The notes beneath the pieces are model-generated. The model made no database searches, was not told where the DNA came from, and saw only the letters and a program-made list of their open reading frames with translations. From Metabacillus mangrovi (lineage in GTDB: Bacteria; Bacillota; Bacilli; Bacillales; Bacillaceae), in NCBI RefSeq assembly GCF_009711125.1, contig NZ_WMIB01000004.1:62001-126000 (forward strand): a stretch of DNA of 64,000 nt. Direction: 5' to 3'. Position 1 is the stretch's first letter. The number at the start of each line of letters is the position of its first letter. Shown piece by piece: positions 18,926 to 27,508 of this stretch. Both the position numbers and the translations under genes were made by a program.

Positions 18926-19303
18926 ATGGCTATTAAAAAATACAATATTCCTGTAGAAGCGGCCCTTGAGGTGATCGGAGGCAAGTGGAAGGTTGTGATC
19001 CTCTGCCACCTTATCAAGTCTACGAGAAGAACAGGCGAGCTCAAACGGCTCATGCCGGGTATCACTCAAAAAATGCTGACCCAGCAGCTCCGTGAACTTG
19101 AGGAAGATGGGGTCATTATGAGAAAAGTTTACAATCAGGTTCCTCCCAAAGTCGAGTACTCCCTCACCGAGTACGGCTGGTCCCTGAAAGAGATTCTTGA
19201 TTCATTGTGTGCATGGGGAGAACAGCACATTGAGCGGGTGTACCCTGATAAAAATGAAGTGCTTCTTCCAGAGGCCAGTCTGGATGAAATGCCGCTTCAT
19301 TAA
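18926..19303 (+). CDS. HxlR-family transcriptional regulator
   Basis: A 125-residue winged-helix regulator. The HxlR core is clear: VEAALEVIGGKWKVVILCHL, RTGELKRLMPGITQKMLTQQ, LRELEEDGVIMRKVYNQVPP and VEYSLTEYG. Such proteins sense aldehydes, thiol stress or redox state through cysteines. Here there are two cysteines, in ILCHL and SLCAWG. The divergent partner that HxlR proteins usually control is not next door: both flanking genes are on the same strand with terminators between. The target is unknown. Confidence 0.9.
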   Translation: MAIKKYNIPVEAALEVIGGKWKVVILCHLIKSTRRTGELKRLMPGITQKMLTQQLRELEEDGVIMRKVYNQVPPKVEYSLTEYGWSLKEILDSLCAWGEQHIERVYPDKNEVLLPEASLDEMPLH

Positions 19304-19312
19304 ATCTTAAGA

Positions 19313-19348
19313 TGTCCGGAATGCGAAACGCATTCCGGGCATTTTTTG
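19313..19348 (+). terminator. Terminator after the HxlR gene
   Basis: A long stem, TGTCCGGAATGCG (19313-19325) with CGCATTCCGGGCA (19329-19341), then a T run. Confidence 0.88.
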
Positions 19349-19412
19349 TTTAGGCTAAAAATAAAATCTTTTATCGGCTTAACGTTTCTAATTTACATAG
19401 GTATTATTAACC

Positions 19413-19472
19413 ATTTTCTTTCATTTACAGTTTTTTTACTTTTTATTAATATTCGCTACTCACTAGTATAAT
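19413..19472 (+). promoter_or_regulatory. PhoP-box-like direct repeats with -10 element
   Basis: Hexamers start every 11 bp: ATTTTC (19413), TTTACA (19424), TTTACT (19435) and TTAATA (19446). This resembles the B. subtilis PhoP consensus TT(A/T/C)ACA with 5-bp spacers. A TATAAT follows at 19467-19472, 15 bp after the last repeat, with no good -35 element, as expected for an activator-dependent promoter. It would switch on the alkaline phosphatase gene under phosphate starvation. Two of the four repeats are weak. Confidence 0.55.
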
Positions 19473-19514
19473 AGAATGAATTTGTAGAAAAATTGAATTT
19501 TTGGAGGAGAAATG

Positions 19515-21176
19515 ATGAAAAAAGGCACAAAGAAAGTGTTAGGACTCACGTTAGCCAGCTCACTTGCACTCAGTGCTTTCGCTGCTGCGGATGGATTCAC
19601 TAAGCAGGAGGTCCGTGCAAAAAAACCTGAGAAGCCAATGAATGTCATCATGCTGGTCATGGACGGCGCGAGCTCATCTGCCACGACTCTTGCCCGCTGG
19701 TATAAAGGAAAACCACTGGCAATGGATGAAATTGCTACAGGCGGAGTACGGACCTTCTCTTCCGAATCAGCGATCACCGATTCCGCTCCTGCCGGAACTG
19801 CTCTGGCAACCGGCAACAAATCCAATTCAGGCTATGTAGGGGTTCTGCCTTCTCTAGTAAACTCTCCCGGTGCCCAAAAAGTGAAAGAAAAGGATGCATT
19901 CCGTCCTGTCGCCAACGTGCTTGAAGGAGCAGAACTCAGCGGGAGGGCTACCGGAATCGTAGCCACCTCCGAAATTCAGCACGCCACGCCGGCTGCCTTC
20001 TCTTCCCACCACGGAAACCGCAATAATTTTAGTGTAATCGCAGAACAGCAAGTGTATCAGGATATGGAGGTTGTACTCGGCGGAGGAAAGAGCGCCCTGC
20101 TTCCTGAATCAAATGGCGGCACAAGAAAAGATGGGGAGAACCTCATCTCCGAATTGGAAAAAGAAAATTATGACTTTGTAGAAACGAAAGCAGATTTGAT
20201 GAAGTCCAGATCTGAAAAAATCTGGGGATCTTTTTCAAACAAAGCACTTGCTTATGATATGGACCGCCAGACCACAAATCCAGACCAGCCAACCCTTGAA
20301 GAGATGACAAGCAAATCCCTTCAGACTCTTTCTAAAGATAAAGACGGTTTCTTCCTGTTTGTAGAAGGCAGCAAGCCGGACTGGGCTGCACATGCGAATG
20401 ATCCAATCGGGATGATCAGTGATGTTCTCGCATTTGACAATGCTGTTCAAAAAGCGCTTAATTACGCTAAAAAAGACGGCAACACAATGGTCATCGCTTT
20501 GACAGACCATGGGAACAGCGGACTGACAATCGGTAATCAGAACACGAATAAAAATTATGACACGACACCAGTTTCCGCCTACATAGACCCTCTTAAAAAA
20601 GCAAAAATGACGCTTGAAGGGGTAACTGGGGTACTTAAAGATGATCTGTCCAATATGGAAGAAGCAGCCGCTCTTTACGGAATTACGGATCCAAGCAGCG
20701 ACGAGAAAGCAAAAATGGCCGCTGCGAAGACAAAAGCAGAAGCCGGTGTACTTTTACCTAAGCTTCTTGCAAACCGCGCTAACCTCGGCTTTACTACCGG
20801 CGGGCACACAGGGGAAGATGTATTCCTTTACTCTTATGGACCTAAAAAGCCGTACGGCATGATCGATAATACAGAAGTCGCTGAAGCTATGGCAAAGGGC
20901 ATGGGATTCAGCCTGGACAAGCTGACAGACGAGCTGTTTATGGATGCTTCCAAAGCGTTTAAACAAATCGGAGCAACGGTTAAAATGGACAGAAGCAATG
21001 CCAATGAAACGAAGCTGATTGTAAAAAGAGGCCGCACCGAAGCCGTCCTGAAAGCTGACAAGGACGAAATGGTGATCAAAGGAAAAACATATGAATTAAA
21101 CAGCGTCATCGTGGACAGCAATGGCAAGTTTTATGTGCCAAAGCAGGCTGTAGAGCTCCTGAAGAAAAACTCTTAA
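19515..21176 (+). CDS. Secreted alkaline phosphatase
   Basis: It hydrolyses phosphate monoesters outside the cell. The start is the second of two tandem ATGs, with GGAGG 7 bases upstream; the first gives only 4. A signal peptide covers about the first 25 residues (KKVLGLTLASSLALSAFAAA). The metal site begins with MLVMDGAS, the phosphorylated Ser90 lies in TDSAPAGTALATG, and SSHHGNRN, VEGSKPDWAAH, ALTDHGNSG and TTGGHTGEDV supply further ligands. After the catalytic domain, about 100 residues end with GKTYELNSVIVDSNGKFYVP, resembling the copper-amine-oxidase-N-type module of cell-surface proteins. At 553 residues it is longer than B. subtilis PhoA. The upstream repeats suggest PhoP control. Confidence 0.92.
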   Translation: MKKGTKKVLGLTLASSLALSAFAAADGFTKQEVRAKKPEKPMNVIMLVMDGASSSATTLARWYKGKPLAMDEIATGGVRTFSSESAITDSAPAGTALATGNKSNSGYVGVLPSLVNSPGAQKVKEKDAFRPVANVLEGAELSGRATGIVATSEIQHATPAAFSSHHGNRNNFSVIAEQQVYQDMEVVLGGGKSALLPESNGGTRKDGENLISELEKENYDFVETKADLMKSRSEKIWGSFSNKALAYDMDRQTTNPDQPTLEEMTSKSLQTLSKDKDGFFLFVEGSKPDWAAHANDPIGMISDVLAFDNAVQKALNYAKKDGNTMVIALTDHGNSGLTIGNQNTNKNYDTTPVSAYIDPLKKAKMTLEGVTGVLKDDLSNMEEAAALYGITDPSSDEKAKMAAAKTKAEAGVLLPKLLANRANLGFTTGGHTGEDVFLYSYGPKKPYGMIDNTEVAEAMAKGMGFSLDKLTDELFMDASKAFKQIGATVKMDRSNANETKLIVKRGRTEAVLKADKDEMVIKGKTYELNSVIVDSNGKFYVPKQAVELLKKNS

Positions 21177-21178
21177 TT

Positions 21179-21223
21179 TAAAAAAGCAGGCCAGCGGCAA
21201 TAACCGCCGGCCTGCTTTTTTTA
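21179..21223 (+). terminator. Terminator after alkaline phosphatase
   Basis: Arms AAAAAGCAGGCC (21181-21192) and GGCCTGCTTTTT (21209-21220), with an inner GCGG/CCGC pair. Confidence 0.9.
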
Positions 21224-21320
21224 TTGGTAAAACATTCTTAAACATCCGTATTCCGACAGAAAAGGCTTAAAATCAGCAGGACTCTCCCGCTGCGCAAAGC
21301 AATCAATTTTAAGACATATC

Positions 21321-22658
21321 CTAAATAACATTCAATGCATCAAGGAACACGAGAATGATCGCTGCAGGCACGATGTATTTCAGTGAGAATACCCAAAGGG
21401 CAAACCAGGCCGATATGTTTCCTGCTCCTTTTTCAAGCTCCTCCTTCAACATCGAGCGGTTCATTTTCCATGGAATGAACAATGCGATAAGCAGTGCCCC
21501 GAGCGGCAGGAGAATGTTGCTGACAAGAAAATCAGATGCATCAAAAATATTTTTGCCGAAGATCTGGACATCGCTCAGCACTCCAAAGCTTAAGGCAGCC
21601 GGAACCCCTGCTGCAAAAATAAGCAAGCCGCCGATCCAAGAGAGTTTCTTCCGCTTTTCAACCTTTCCTTTAGCAATGGATGCCACAAGAATCTCGAGCA
21701 TTGAGAAAGCCGAAGTGAGAGTGGCAAACAAAAAGAGTGCTAAAAACAGAAGCATGAACACTCCGCCGAATGGAATCTGGCCGAAGATAGCCGGCAGGAT
21801 AACAAACAGCAGCCCTGGTCCTGCTTCAGGCTTCATTCCCTCTGAGAACACAGCAGGAAAAATAGCCAATCCTGCCAAAAGAGAGATGGTAATGTTCATG
21901 ATCACAATAGACACGGCCGACTTCCCAAGATTCTGTGTTTTATCCAGGTAAGAAGCATACGTCAGCATCACCGAAACACCTACACTTAGGGAGAAGAAAG
22001 CCTGCCCCATTGCGGCCAGAACAGATTCTGAATTCAGCTTTGAGAAATCCGGCTGAAGGAAAAACGCCACACCTTCCATCGCATTTTCCAGTGTCAGCGA
22101 TCTGATGATGATCAGGATAAAGAGAATAAAAAGAGCCGGCATCATGATTTTGTTTGCTTTTTCAATTCCGCTTGATACTCCTTTTGCTACAACAACAATC
22201 GTGAGAAGCATAAACAGGAACTGCGAGCCAGCGGCCCCTAGCGGATTGGCGATAGAGTTCTCAAACAGAGCCCCAAAGTCTCCAGACCCCGACAGCATAC
22301 CGGTTATCCCATAGTAGAGATACTGAAGGATCCATCCTCCCACAACACTGTAAAAGGATAGCAGGATAAAGCTTGCAGCCACCCCCAGATACCCTATATA
22401 CGACCAGGCCGTCCCCGGCACCAGTGATTGGTAAGCCCTGATCGCTTCTTTTTGAGTTGATCTTCCAATAACAAATTCTCCAAGCAGGAGCGGAAGTCCG
22501 ATCACTGCTGTAAATAAAATAAACAGAAGAAAAAATGCTCCGCCGCCGCTCGTCCCGGCAACATAGGGAAGCTTCCATATGGCCCCGATGCCTATGGCTG
22601 ATCCTGCAGAAGCCAGAATAAACCCAAGCTTTGAAGACCATTGCTCTGATTGTTTCAT
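21321..22658 (-). CDS. Sodium-dependent transporter (NSS family)
   Basis: A 445-residue symporter of the LeuT fold, using the sodium gradient to import amino acids or related solutes. The first helix shows the family signature [20 protein letters not shown], including the unwound G-x-G region. Further landmarks are [37 protein letters not shown] in TM6 and [14 protein letters not shown] in TM8. It resembles B. subtilis YocR/YhdH, whose substrates are not settled. About eleven membrane segments are present. It is monocistronic, and no clear terminator was found. Confidence 0.9.
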   Translation of the reverse strand: MKQSEQWSSKLGFILASAGSAIGIGAIWKLPYVAGTSGGGAFFLLFILFTAVIGLPLLLGEFVIGRSTQKEAIRAYQSLVPGTAWSYIGYLGVAASFILLSFYSVVGGWILQYLYYGITGMLSGSGDFGALFENSIANPLGAAGSQFLFMLLTIVVVAKGVSSGIEKANKIMMPALFILFILIIIRSLTLENAMEGVAFFLQPDFSKLNSESVLAAMGQAFFSLSVGVSVMLTYASYLDKTQNLGKSAVSIVIMNITISLLAGLAIFPAVFSEGMKPEAGPGLLFVILPAIFGQIPFGGVFMLLFLALFLFATLTSAFSMLEILVASIAKGKVEKRKKLSWIGGLLIFAAGVPAALSFGVLSDVQIFGKNIFDASDFLVSNILLPLGALLIALFIPWKMNRSMLKEELEKGAGNISAWFALWVFSLKYIVPAAIILVFLDALNVI

Positions 22659-22800
22659 ATCTTGATCCTCATTTCCTAATTTTTAATACATCTTCCTTTA
22701 TAACAATTTAAAGCGGCAAAGTAAACCAGCTTTTTATCCCAGAAAGCGGGTTCAGAAACCGAATCCGCTTGCAAGCCTCCCCTTTTAGTCTCTCTAAACG

Positions 22801-22837
22801 GCAAAAAAGCATGAATGCCGCATTCATGCTTTTTTGC
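22801..22837 (-). terminator. Terminator after the ABC exporter gene
   Basis: A perfect 17-bp inverted repeat, GCAAAAAAGCATGAATG (22801-22817) and its complement (22821-22837), with a 3-base loop. Confidence 0.88.
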
Positions 22838-22838
22838 A

Positions 22839-24368
22839 TCACACGAGACTGAAGGTGTACCCTTTTCCTCTCAGTTCTTCAACTGCCAGCAGATTTCCTC
22901 CCGCTTCAAGTACGTATATTCTTTCAGCGAAATGAAGAAAGTCCATTTTGTTTACTAAAAGAATAACCGTTTTGATTGCCCTCATTTCGCCGATACCTAG
23001 AAAAATCTTTTTCGCAGTTTGGCTGTCAATTTCACTAAAAGCATTCTCAAGGATTAGGATGCCCGGTGCAGTACAAAGCGCCCTCGCGATCGCTATCCGC
23101 TGAATCTCACTTCTGGATAAGGGATGTTCTTCATGTATCACTGTATTATACTGCTCCGGCAGGTTCATGATCACATCATGGATTTGTGCGGTTTTTGCCG
23201 CCTGGATGATTGTGCTCATCGGCTGCTCCAGCTTCCCAAAAGCGATATTCGCCTTAATCGTTCCGCAGATCATAGGTGATTCCTCGAATACTACTGCAGC
23301 TGATTGCGGTGAAAACCGCCCGTTCGCTGTCTCTCCATCAATTGCTATTTCACCGCTCTCCGGTTTTAAAAAGCCGCTGATTAAATGGGCAATAGCCGTT
23401 TTATCCTGATCTCTATCCGTAAATACAGCAACTGTACCCCCTGGACGGGCAGCGAATGATACGAATTTTTCCTGTTCTTCGGCCGGGTATGAAAGAGCAA
23501 CATTTTTAAAAATAAGCTCCCCCATGCCTCTAAGCCCCTCTTCTTCCTGCTTGAAACACAGTAACCGGAAAATGGTCTCTGACGACTCTGCCGCGGTCAG
23601 AAACGTTTGGACAGCCTGTCCCAGCTGCCGTAAAGGATGGAACATAATAACCAAGAGGAAAATAGAAGCTGCTGTGCCGCCGGCATTCAGCTCGCCGGTC
23701 CAATAAAGCAGCAAACAGCCCCCCAGAGCAGCTGAACTAAACAAAACCCACGGCAAGCCGGACATTTTACCGGCGTACCGTTTCCGTCGCTGTTTAAAGG
23801 GTTTCTTCATCCATATCGGAAACAGCGACTCCTCCACTCCGGATGCAGCCGCGGCCGTAACCGCTGCAAAAGCACTAAGTGCGTATAAGAAAAGAGAGAC
23901 AAAACCTGCCAGCATAGAAAAGGCAAAAAGAAAAATGAAGCCAGCCATCGCGAAAATTACAATGCGGATAAAAACAGTGAGCCCATCTTCCAGAAACCAA
24001 TGGATCCGTACTGTTTCTTTCCTGAATATGTTCATTAGTTGCTGACGAGATTGTTCGCTATACCAGTGAACAGACAGATGTCTGAGCTTATCCGATATCT
24101 CCTTGTTCAATCCGGCTGACATTTCAGAAGCAAAGGCGCGGGTGTGTTGCGTTTGTTTCGTAATAAGATAATGATACAAATAGATAAGAGCAGCAGCGGC
24201 TGAAGCTGTTCCAAGCCATATTGCAGCGGAACTGCTGAAGCTTGCTTGCTGGATCAGCCTCGCCAGACCGAGAGCCGCGATGGCCATCAAAAGGGCCGGC
24301 AGTACGAGATTATATAAATACCGCTTACAAGGGCCGCAAAAAGGAAGTAACCTTTTAAATAGTTTCAT
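22839..24368 (-). CDS. ABC exporter half-molecule with degenerate ATPase motifs
   Basis: It has 509 residues: six predicted membrane segments (to about residue 265) followed by an ATPase-like domain, the type IV exporter layout. The nucleotide site looks broken. Walker A reads FTDRDQDKTA (316-325) without the glycines, the signature is LSRSEIQ instead of LSGGQ, Walker B is ILILENAFSEID with Asp-Glu replaced by Glu-Asn, and the switch histidine is Asn (VILLVNK, residue 473). The frame is intact, with a normal start and terminator. Such domains occur as the inactive half of heterodimeric exporters, but no partner is encoded nearby. What it transports is unknown. Confidence 0.8.
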   Translation of the reverse strand: MKLFKRLLPFCGPCKRYLYNLVLPALLMAIAALGLARLIQQASFSSSAAIWLGTASAAAALIYLYHYLITKQTQHTRAFASEMSAGLNKEISDKLRHLSVHWYSEQSRQQLMNIFRKETVRIHWFLEDGLTVFIRIVIFAMAGFIFLFAFSMLAGFVSLFLYALSAFAAVTAAAASGVEESLFPIWMKKPFKQRRKRYAGKMSGLPWVLFSSAALGGCLLLYWTGELNAGGTAASIFLLVIMFHPLRQLGQAVQTFLTAAESSETIFRLLCFKQEEEGLRGMGELIFKNVALSYPAEEQEKFVSFAARPGGTVAVFTDRDQDKTAIAHLISGFLKPESGEIAIDGETANGRFSPQSAAVVFEESPMICGTIKANIAFGKLEQPMSTIIQAAKTAQIHDVIMNLPEQYNTVIHEEHPLSRSEIQRIAIARALCTAPGILILENAFSEIDSQTAKKIFLGIGEMRAIKTVILLVNKMDFLHFAERIYVLEAGGNLLAVEELRGKGYTFSLV

Positions 24369-24534
24369 AATCTCATCCTCAGTTCAGTCTTTGAAGCGGG
24401 TAGCAATGCAAAAGATAATATATCGGTAACCGAATAAATTTTCCAGCCTCTTTTTGGATATTTTTGAAAACACATCGAATGGATCAGGTATTCATTCACA
24501 CATTTACCGCGAGTCCGCAAAAGGAGCGCAAAAA

Positions 24535-24562
24535 AATGCACAGCTCACCGCTGTGCATTTTC
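24535..24562. terminator. Terminator after sacA
   Basis: Arms AATGCACAGC (24535-24544) and GCTGTGCATT (24550-24559). On the - strand it runs into T7 (plus-strand A at 24530-24536). Confidence 0.8.
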
Positions 24563-24618
24563 GTTTTATATTCGGTTGACACTCATTTTCATGCGGAGAT
24601 GCCGCAGCAAAACGGTTT

Positions 24619-26106
24619 TTACCGTTTGATGTAAGCATCCCCGAGCGTCCATACTTCTGCGGACTGAACATTCACAGTGCCCCCCTCAGCAAACAGCTTA
24701 ATCCCAAGGCTGTCTGAAGAAGGAAAAATCCGGGAAGTCAACACGCATGCCCCGCCATCAGCGAATACTTCAATTGAAGAACGGTCCAGGAAAATTCTCA
24801 AGCTTACCGATTTCACCTGGGACAGCTTTGCCTCACGCAAACCTCCTCCGGGTCCCTTCCCTGAATTTTCACGGTCCAAAACAAGCTTACATTCATCAGG
24901 CACGATGGTCAGAACGGTTTCTTCCCCATCACCACACCTTACTTTCACACCGAAAGCCCGGACACCAGGATCATCTACTCTGAATTCTGCAGCAATCTCG
25001 GCCATGTCTGCAGAGCCGATTACCAGTTCATTCTCGATCGCATATTCCTTTACCGATACAGTCTTTTCTTTCCGGAGCGAGTCCAGCTCCGCCACAGGAT
25101 GCATAAGCAGTCTACCCTCTTTATCGAGAGAGAGAACCCTCGGGATGGTCAATGCTCCTGCCCAGCCGTCTTCCTGCGAGGGCATCTCCTGCTCCCACAT
25201 ATCCATCCACGCAATTAGGATCCTCCGCCCTGTATCGTCTAAAAAAGTTTGAGCCGCATAGAAATCATGCCCCTTGTCCAGTTCAAAGAATTGGCCATGT
25301 TTATATTGCATCGTTTCATAGCTGAATTCACCTGTGAAGTATCCCGTTTGCTTCAGGTTGACATACTCGGTTCCTTCCTGTTCCATCCCTTCAGGTGAAA
25401 TCAGCAATACATGCCTGCCCCCCAGCTCAAAAAAATCAGGGCATTCCCACATAAATCCAAGGTTCTCTTCTTTGTTCTCAGCAAGCACACCTTCGTACTT
25501 CCAGTTCTGCAGATCATCAGACTGATAAAGAAGCACCTTCCCCAGCTCATTCTTTTTCGTGCCAAGAACCATGTACCAGGATGACTCATGCTTCCAGACT
25601 TTCGGGTCCCGAAAATGGCTTGAACCTTCCTCTGGAATACGGCTGAGCACCGGATTACTGCAATCCTTTGTAAAGTTAACCCCATCAGTGCTCCAGGCGA
25701 GGCACTGAACCTGCTTGAGTTCCTGCTGCTGATCATCCAGCCACACATTGCCGGTATAAATGAGCCCCATCTTCCCATCGTGTTCCACAGCACTCCCGGA
25801 AAAACAGCCATCCCGGTCATAGTCTTCAAATGGAGCCAGCGCAATCGGAAGCTGCTCCCAATGGACGAGATCCTTGCTTTTTACATGGCCCCAATACATC
25901 GGCCCCCACTTTTCGGAAAAGGGATGGAACTGGTAGAACACATGATATTCCCCTTTAAACTGAATCAATCCGTTCGGATCGTTAATCCAGTTCGCAGGTG
26001 CAGAAATATGAAATCCGAGCCGGTAAGGGGTATCCTTAATCGTCTCCCCTTTATCTGAAGCTTCCTTTTGAGCCGATAAAAGCAAACGTTCATATGCCGT
26101 TTCCAT
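24619..26106 (-). CDS. sacA: Sucrose-6-phosphate hydrolase (GH32)
   Basis: It hydrolyses sucrose-6-phosphate from PTS uptake to glucose-6-phosphate and fructose. The protein has 495 residues in the five-bladed propeller plus beta-sandwich layout of GH32. Catalytic motifs are WINDPNG (nucleophile Asp43), FRDPKVW (transition-state Asp) and WECPDFF (acid/base Glu); YHVFYQFHP is also typical. The start is the ATG at 26106, about 10 bases after GAGGGG; the frame extends to TTG codons that overlap this site. No sucrose PTS or SacT-type regulator is adjacent. Its 5' region abuts the 21/18-bp repeat array. Confidence 0.9.
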   Translation of the reverse strand: METAYERLLLSAQKEASDKGETIKDTPYRLGFHISAPANWINDPNGLIQFKGEYHVFYQFHPFSEKWGPMYWGHVKSKDLVHWEQLPIALAPFEDYDRDGCFSGSAVEHDGKMGLIYTGNVWLDDQQQELKQVQCLAWSTDGVNFTKDCSNPVLSRIPEEGSSHFRDPKVWKHESSWYMVLGTKKNELGKVLLYQSDDLQNWKYEGVLAENKEENLGFMWECPDFFELGGRHVLLISPEGMEQEGTEYVNLKQTGYFTGEFSYETMQYKHGQFFELDKGHDFYAAQTFLDDTGRRILIAWMDMWEQEMPSQEDGWAGALTIPRVLSLDKEGRLLMHPVAELDSLRKEKTVSVKEYAIENELVIGSADMAEIAAEFRVDDPGVRAFGVKVRCGDGEETVLTIVPDECKLVLDRENSGKGPGGGLREAKLSQVKSVSLRIFLDRSSIEVFADGGACVLTSRIFPSSDSLGIKLFAEGGTVNVQSAEVWTLGDAYIKR

Positions 26107-26224
26107 TCGTTTCAATCCCCTCCGTCTCAATTACCATTCTGTATGTAAGCCTATCCATCACATTATGTCATGAATTCCGTGAAAGGACAAAGGAACGCCG
26201 GGAGCTGCAGGAAAGCGATGATCT

Positions 26225-26995
26225 GGACTTGTGCCACGGTTTTTACACGCGAAATCTTTAGCCGCGTTACGTGCCCATCTCTTTTGACATGCCGCTCAGT
26301 CCCTGTTTCGTGCCGGAAGAGAACGGTCTCGTGCCAAAAGGACAGGTTCTCGTGCCGAACTTTCACTATTACGCGCCGATCTATCCGCGTTACGTGCCTA
26401 TATATCCGCGTTACGTGCCCATCTCTATTTACGTGCCGTTATGACCCTTATACGTGCCAGAAGGACAGGTTCTCGTGCCGGACTCCCACTATTACGCGCC
26501 GATCTAACCGGGTTACGTGCCTAACTCTAATTAGGTGTCGTTCTGATCCTTATACGTGCCAGAAGGACAGGTTCTCGTGCCGGACTCTCACTATTACGCG
26601 CCGTTCTAACCGGGTTACGTGCCTAACTCTAATTACGTGCCGTTCTGATCCTTATACGTGCCAAAAGGACAGGTTCTCGTGCCGGACTCTCACTATTACG
26701 TGCCGATCTATCCGCATTACGTGCCCATCTCTATTTACGTGCCGTTCTGACCACTTTACGTGCCGAAAGATCAGGTTCTCGTGCCGGACTCTCACTATTA
26801 CGTGCCAATCTATTCGCGTTACGTGCCTATCTCTATTTACGTGCCGTTCTGACTCCTTTACGTGCCAAAAGGACAGGTTCTCGTGCCGGACTCTCACTAT
26901 TACGTGCCCATCTCTATTTACGTGCCGTTCTGACTCCTTATCGTGCCGGAAAGGCAGGGTCTCGTGCCGGACTCCCCATTTTACACACCGATTCT
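26225..26995. repeat. Array of 21/18-bp CGTGCC repeats
   Basis: The pentamer GTGCC (usually TACGTGCC or CTCGTGCC) recurs from 26271 to 26989 about 36 times. Spacing is strictly 21 bp or 18 bp, in the order 21-21-21-21-18. This builds a 102-bp higher-order unit, seen for example at 26433, 26535, 26637, 26739 and 26841. The inter-motif sequences are themselves repeated unit to unit and so are not unique spacers. Because every step is a multiple of three, frames stay open on both strands (297 codons on +, 128 on -) and give heptad-like peptides, but there is no ribosome binding site. I consider it non-coding. Confidence 0.92.
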
Positions 26996-27025
26996 CCCGC
27001 AAGACACCTTCCATATTTTTAAAGC

Positions 27026-27063
27026 ACAAAAAAGCCATGATCCTGAAAGGATCATGGCTTTAA
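27026..27063 (-). terminator. Terminator after csp
   Basis: Arms AAAGCCATGATCCT (27031-27044) and AGGATCATGGCTTT (27048-27061), loop GAA, followed on the - strand by a T run. Confidence 0.9.
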
Positions 27064-27080
27064 ATAGCTAAGTCAGAAAA

Positions 27081-27281
27081 TTAAAGTTTTACAACGTTTT
27101 CTGCTTGAGGTCCGCGTTGGCCTTCAACAACGTTGAATTCAACTTTTTGGCCTTCTTCAAGAGTTTTGAAGCCTTCGCCTTGGATCGCGCTGAAGTGAAC
27201 GAATACATCGTTTCCGTCTTCAAGCTGGATGAATCCGAAGCCTTTTTCTGAGTTAAACCATTTTACTGTACCTGTTTCCAT
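27081..27281 (-). CDS. csp: Cold-shock protein
   Basis: A 66-residue single-strand nucleic-acid chaperone that melts RNA structure. Both RNA-binding motifs are exact: KGFGFI (RNP1) and VFVHFSAI (RNP2), and the ending [10 protein letters not shown] is typical of Bacillus CspB/CspD. TTGGAGG precedes the ATG. The gene has a long leader of about 150 bases with a nested palindrome and a sigma-A-type promoter at 27442-27470. This fits cold-shock genes whose translation depends on leader structure. Confidence 0.96.
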   Translation of the reverse strand: METGTVKWFNSEKGFGFIQLEDGNDVFVHFSAIQGEGFKTLEEGQKVEFNVVEGQRGPQAENVVKL

Positions 27282-27312
27282 GTTGGTACCTCCAAAAAAT
27301 AATATTTATGCG

Positions 27313-27417
27313 CATTTCCTTTACCTCTGTAAATAAAAAATTCACATACAATAAGCAGCATCCCTAAAGTGTCACGTGAGATACATCCCTATTGTATGTG
27401 AACTTCAAAAGGAAATG
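27313..27417 (-). promoter_or_regulatory. Nested palindrome in the csp leader
   Basis: The inner arms TTCACATACAATA (27341-27353) and TATTGTATGTGAA (27390-27402) are a perfect 13-bp inverted repeat with a 36-base loop. The outer arms CATTTCCTTT (27313-27322) and AAAGGAAATG (27408-27417) enclose it. The loop contains CATCCCTA twice. The structure lies between the promoter and the ribosome binding site, so the RNA can form a long stem that could respond to temperature or to Csp itself. Confidence 0.7.
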
Positions 27418-27441
27418 GAACACTTTAACTTTACTTCTTTC

Positions 27442-27470
27442 ATGATACTATAATTAAATAAAAAGTACAA
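27442..27470 (-). promoter_or_regulatory. Promoter of csp
   Basis: On the - strand, TTGTAC (27465-27470), a 17-bp spacer and TATCAT (27442-27447). Transcription would begin near 27435, giving a leader of about 150 bases. Confidence 0.6.
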
Positions 27471-27508
27471 CCATACTTCGCATTTTTTTCGTAAAAGGAG
27501 GATTTCTA

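Noticed and set aside
26225-26995. CRISPR array
   Set aside because: The would-be spacers repeat in every 102-bp unit, repeats are only about 7-8 bp, and no cas genes are present.
26652-27038. 128-codon - strand frame with RHV-type repeats
   Set aside because: Same repeat array; begins inside the csp terminator and is interrupted to the left, so not a credible gene.
26170-27063. 297-codon + strand frame (Cys/Arg heptads) across the 21/18-bp array
   Set aside because: No ribosome binding site; openness follows from repeat steps being multiples of three, and other frames on both strands are also open there.
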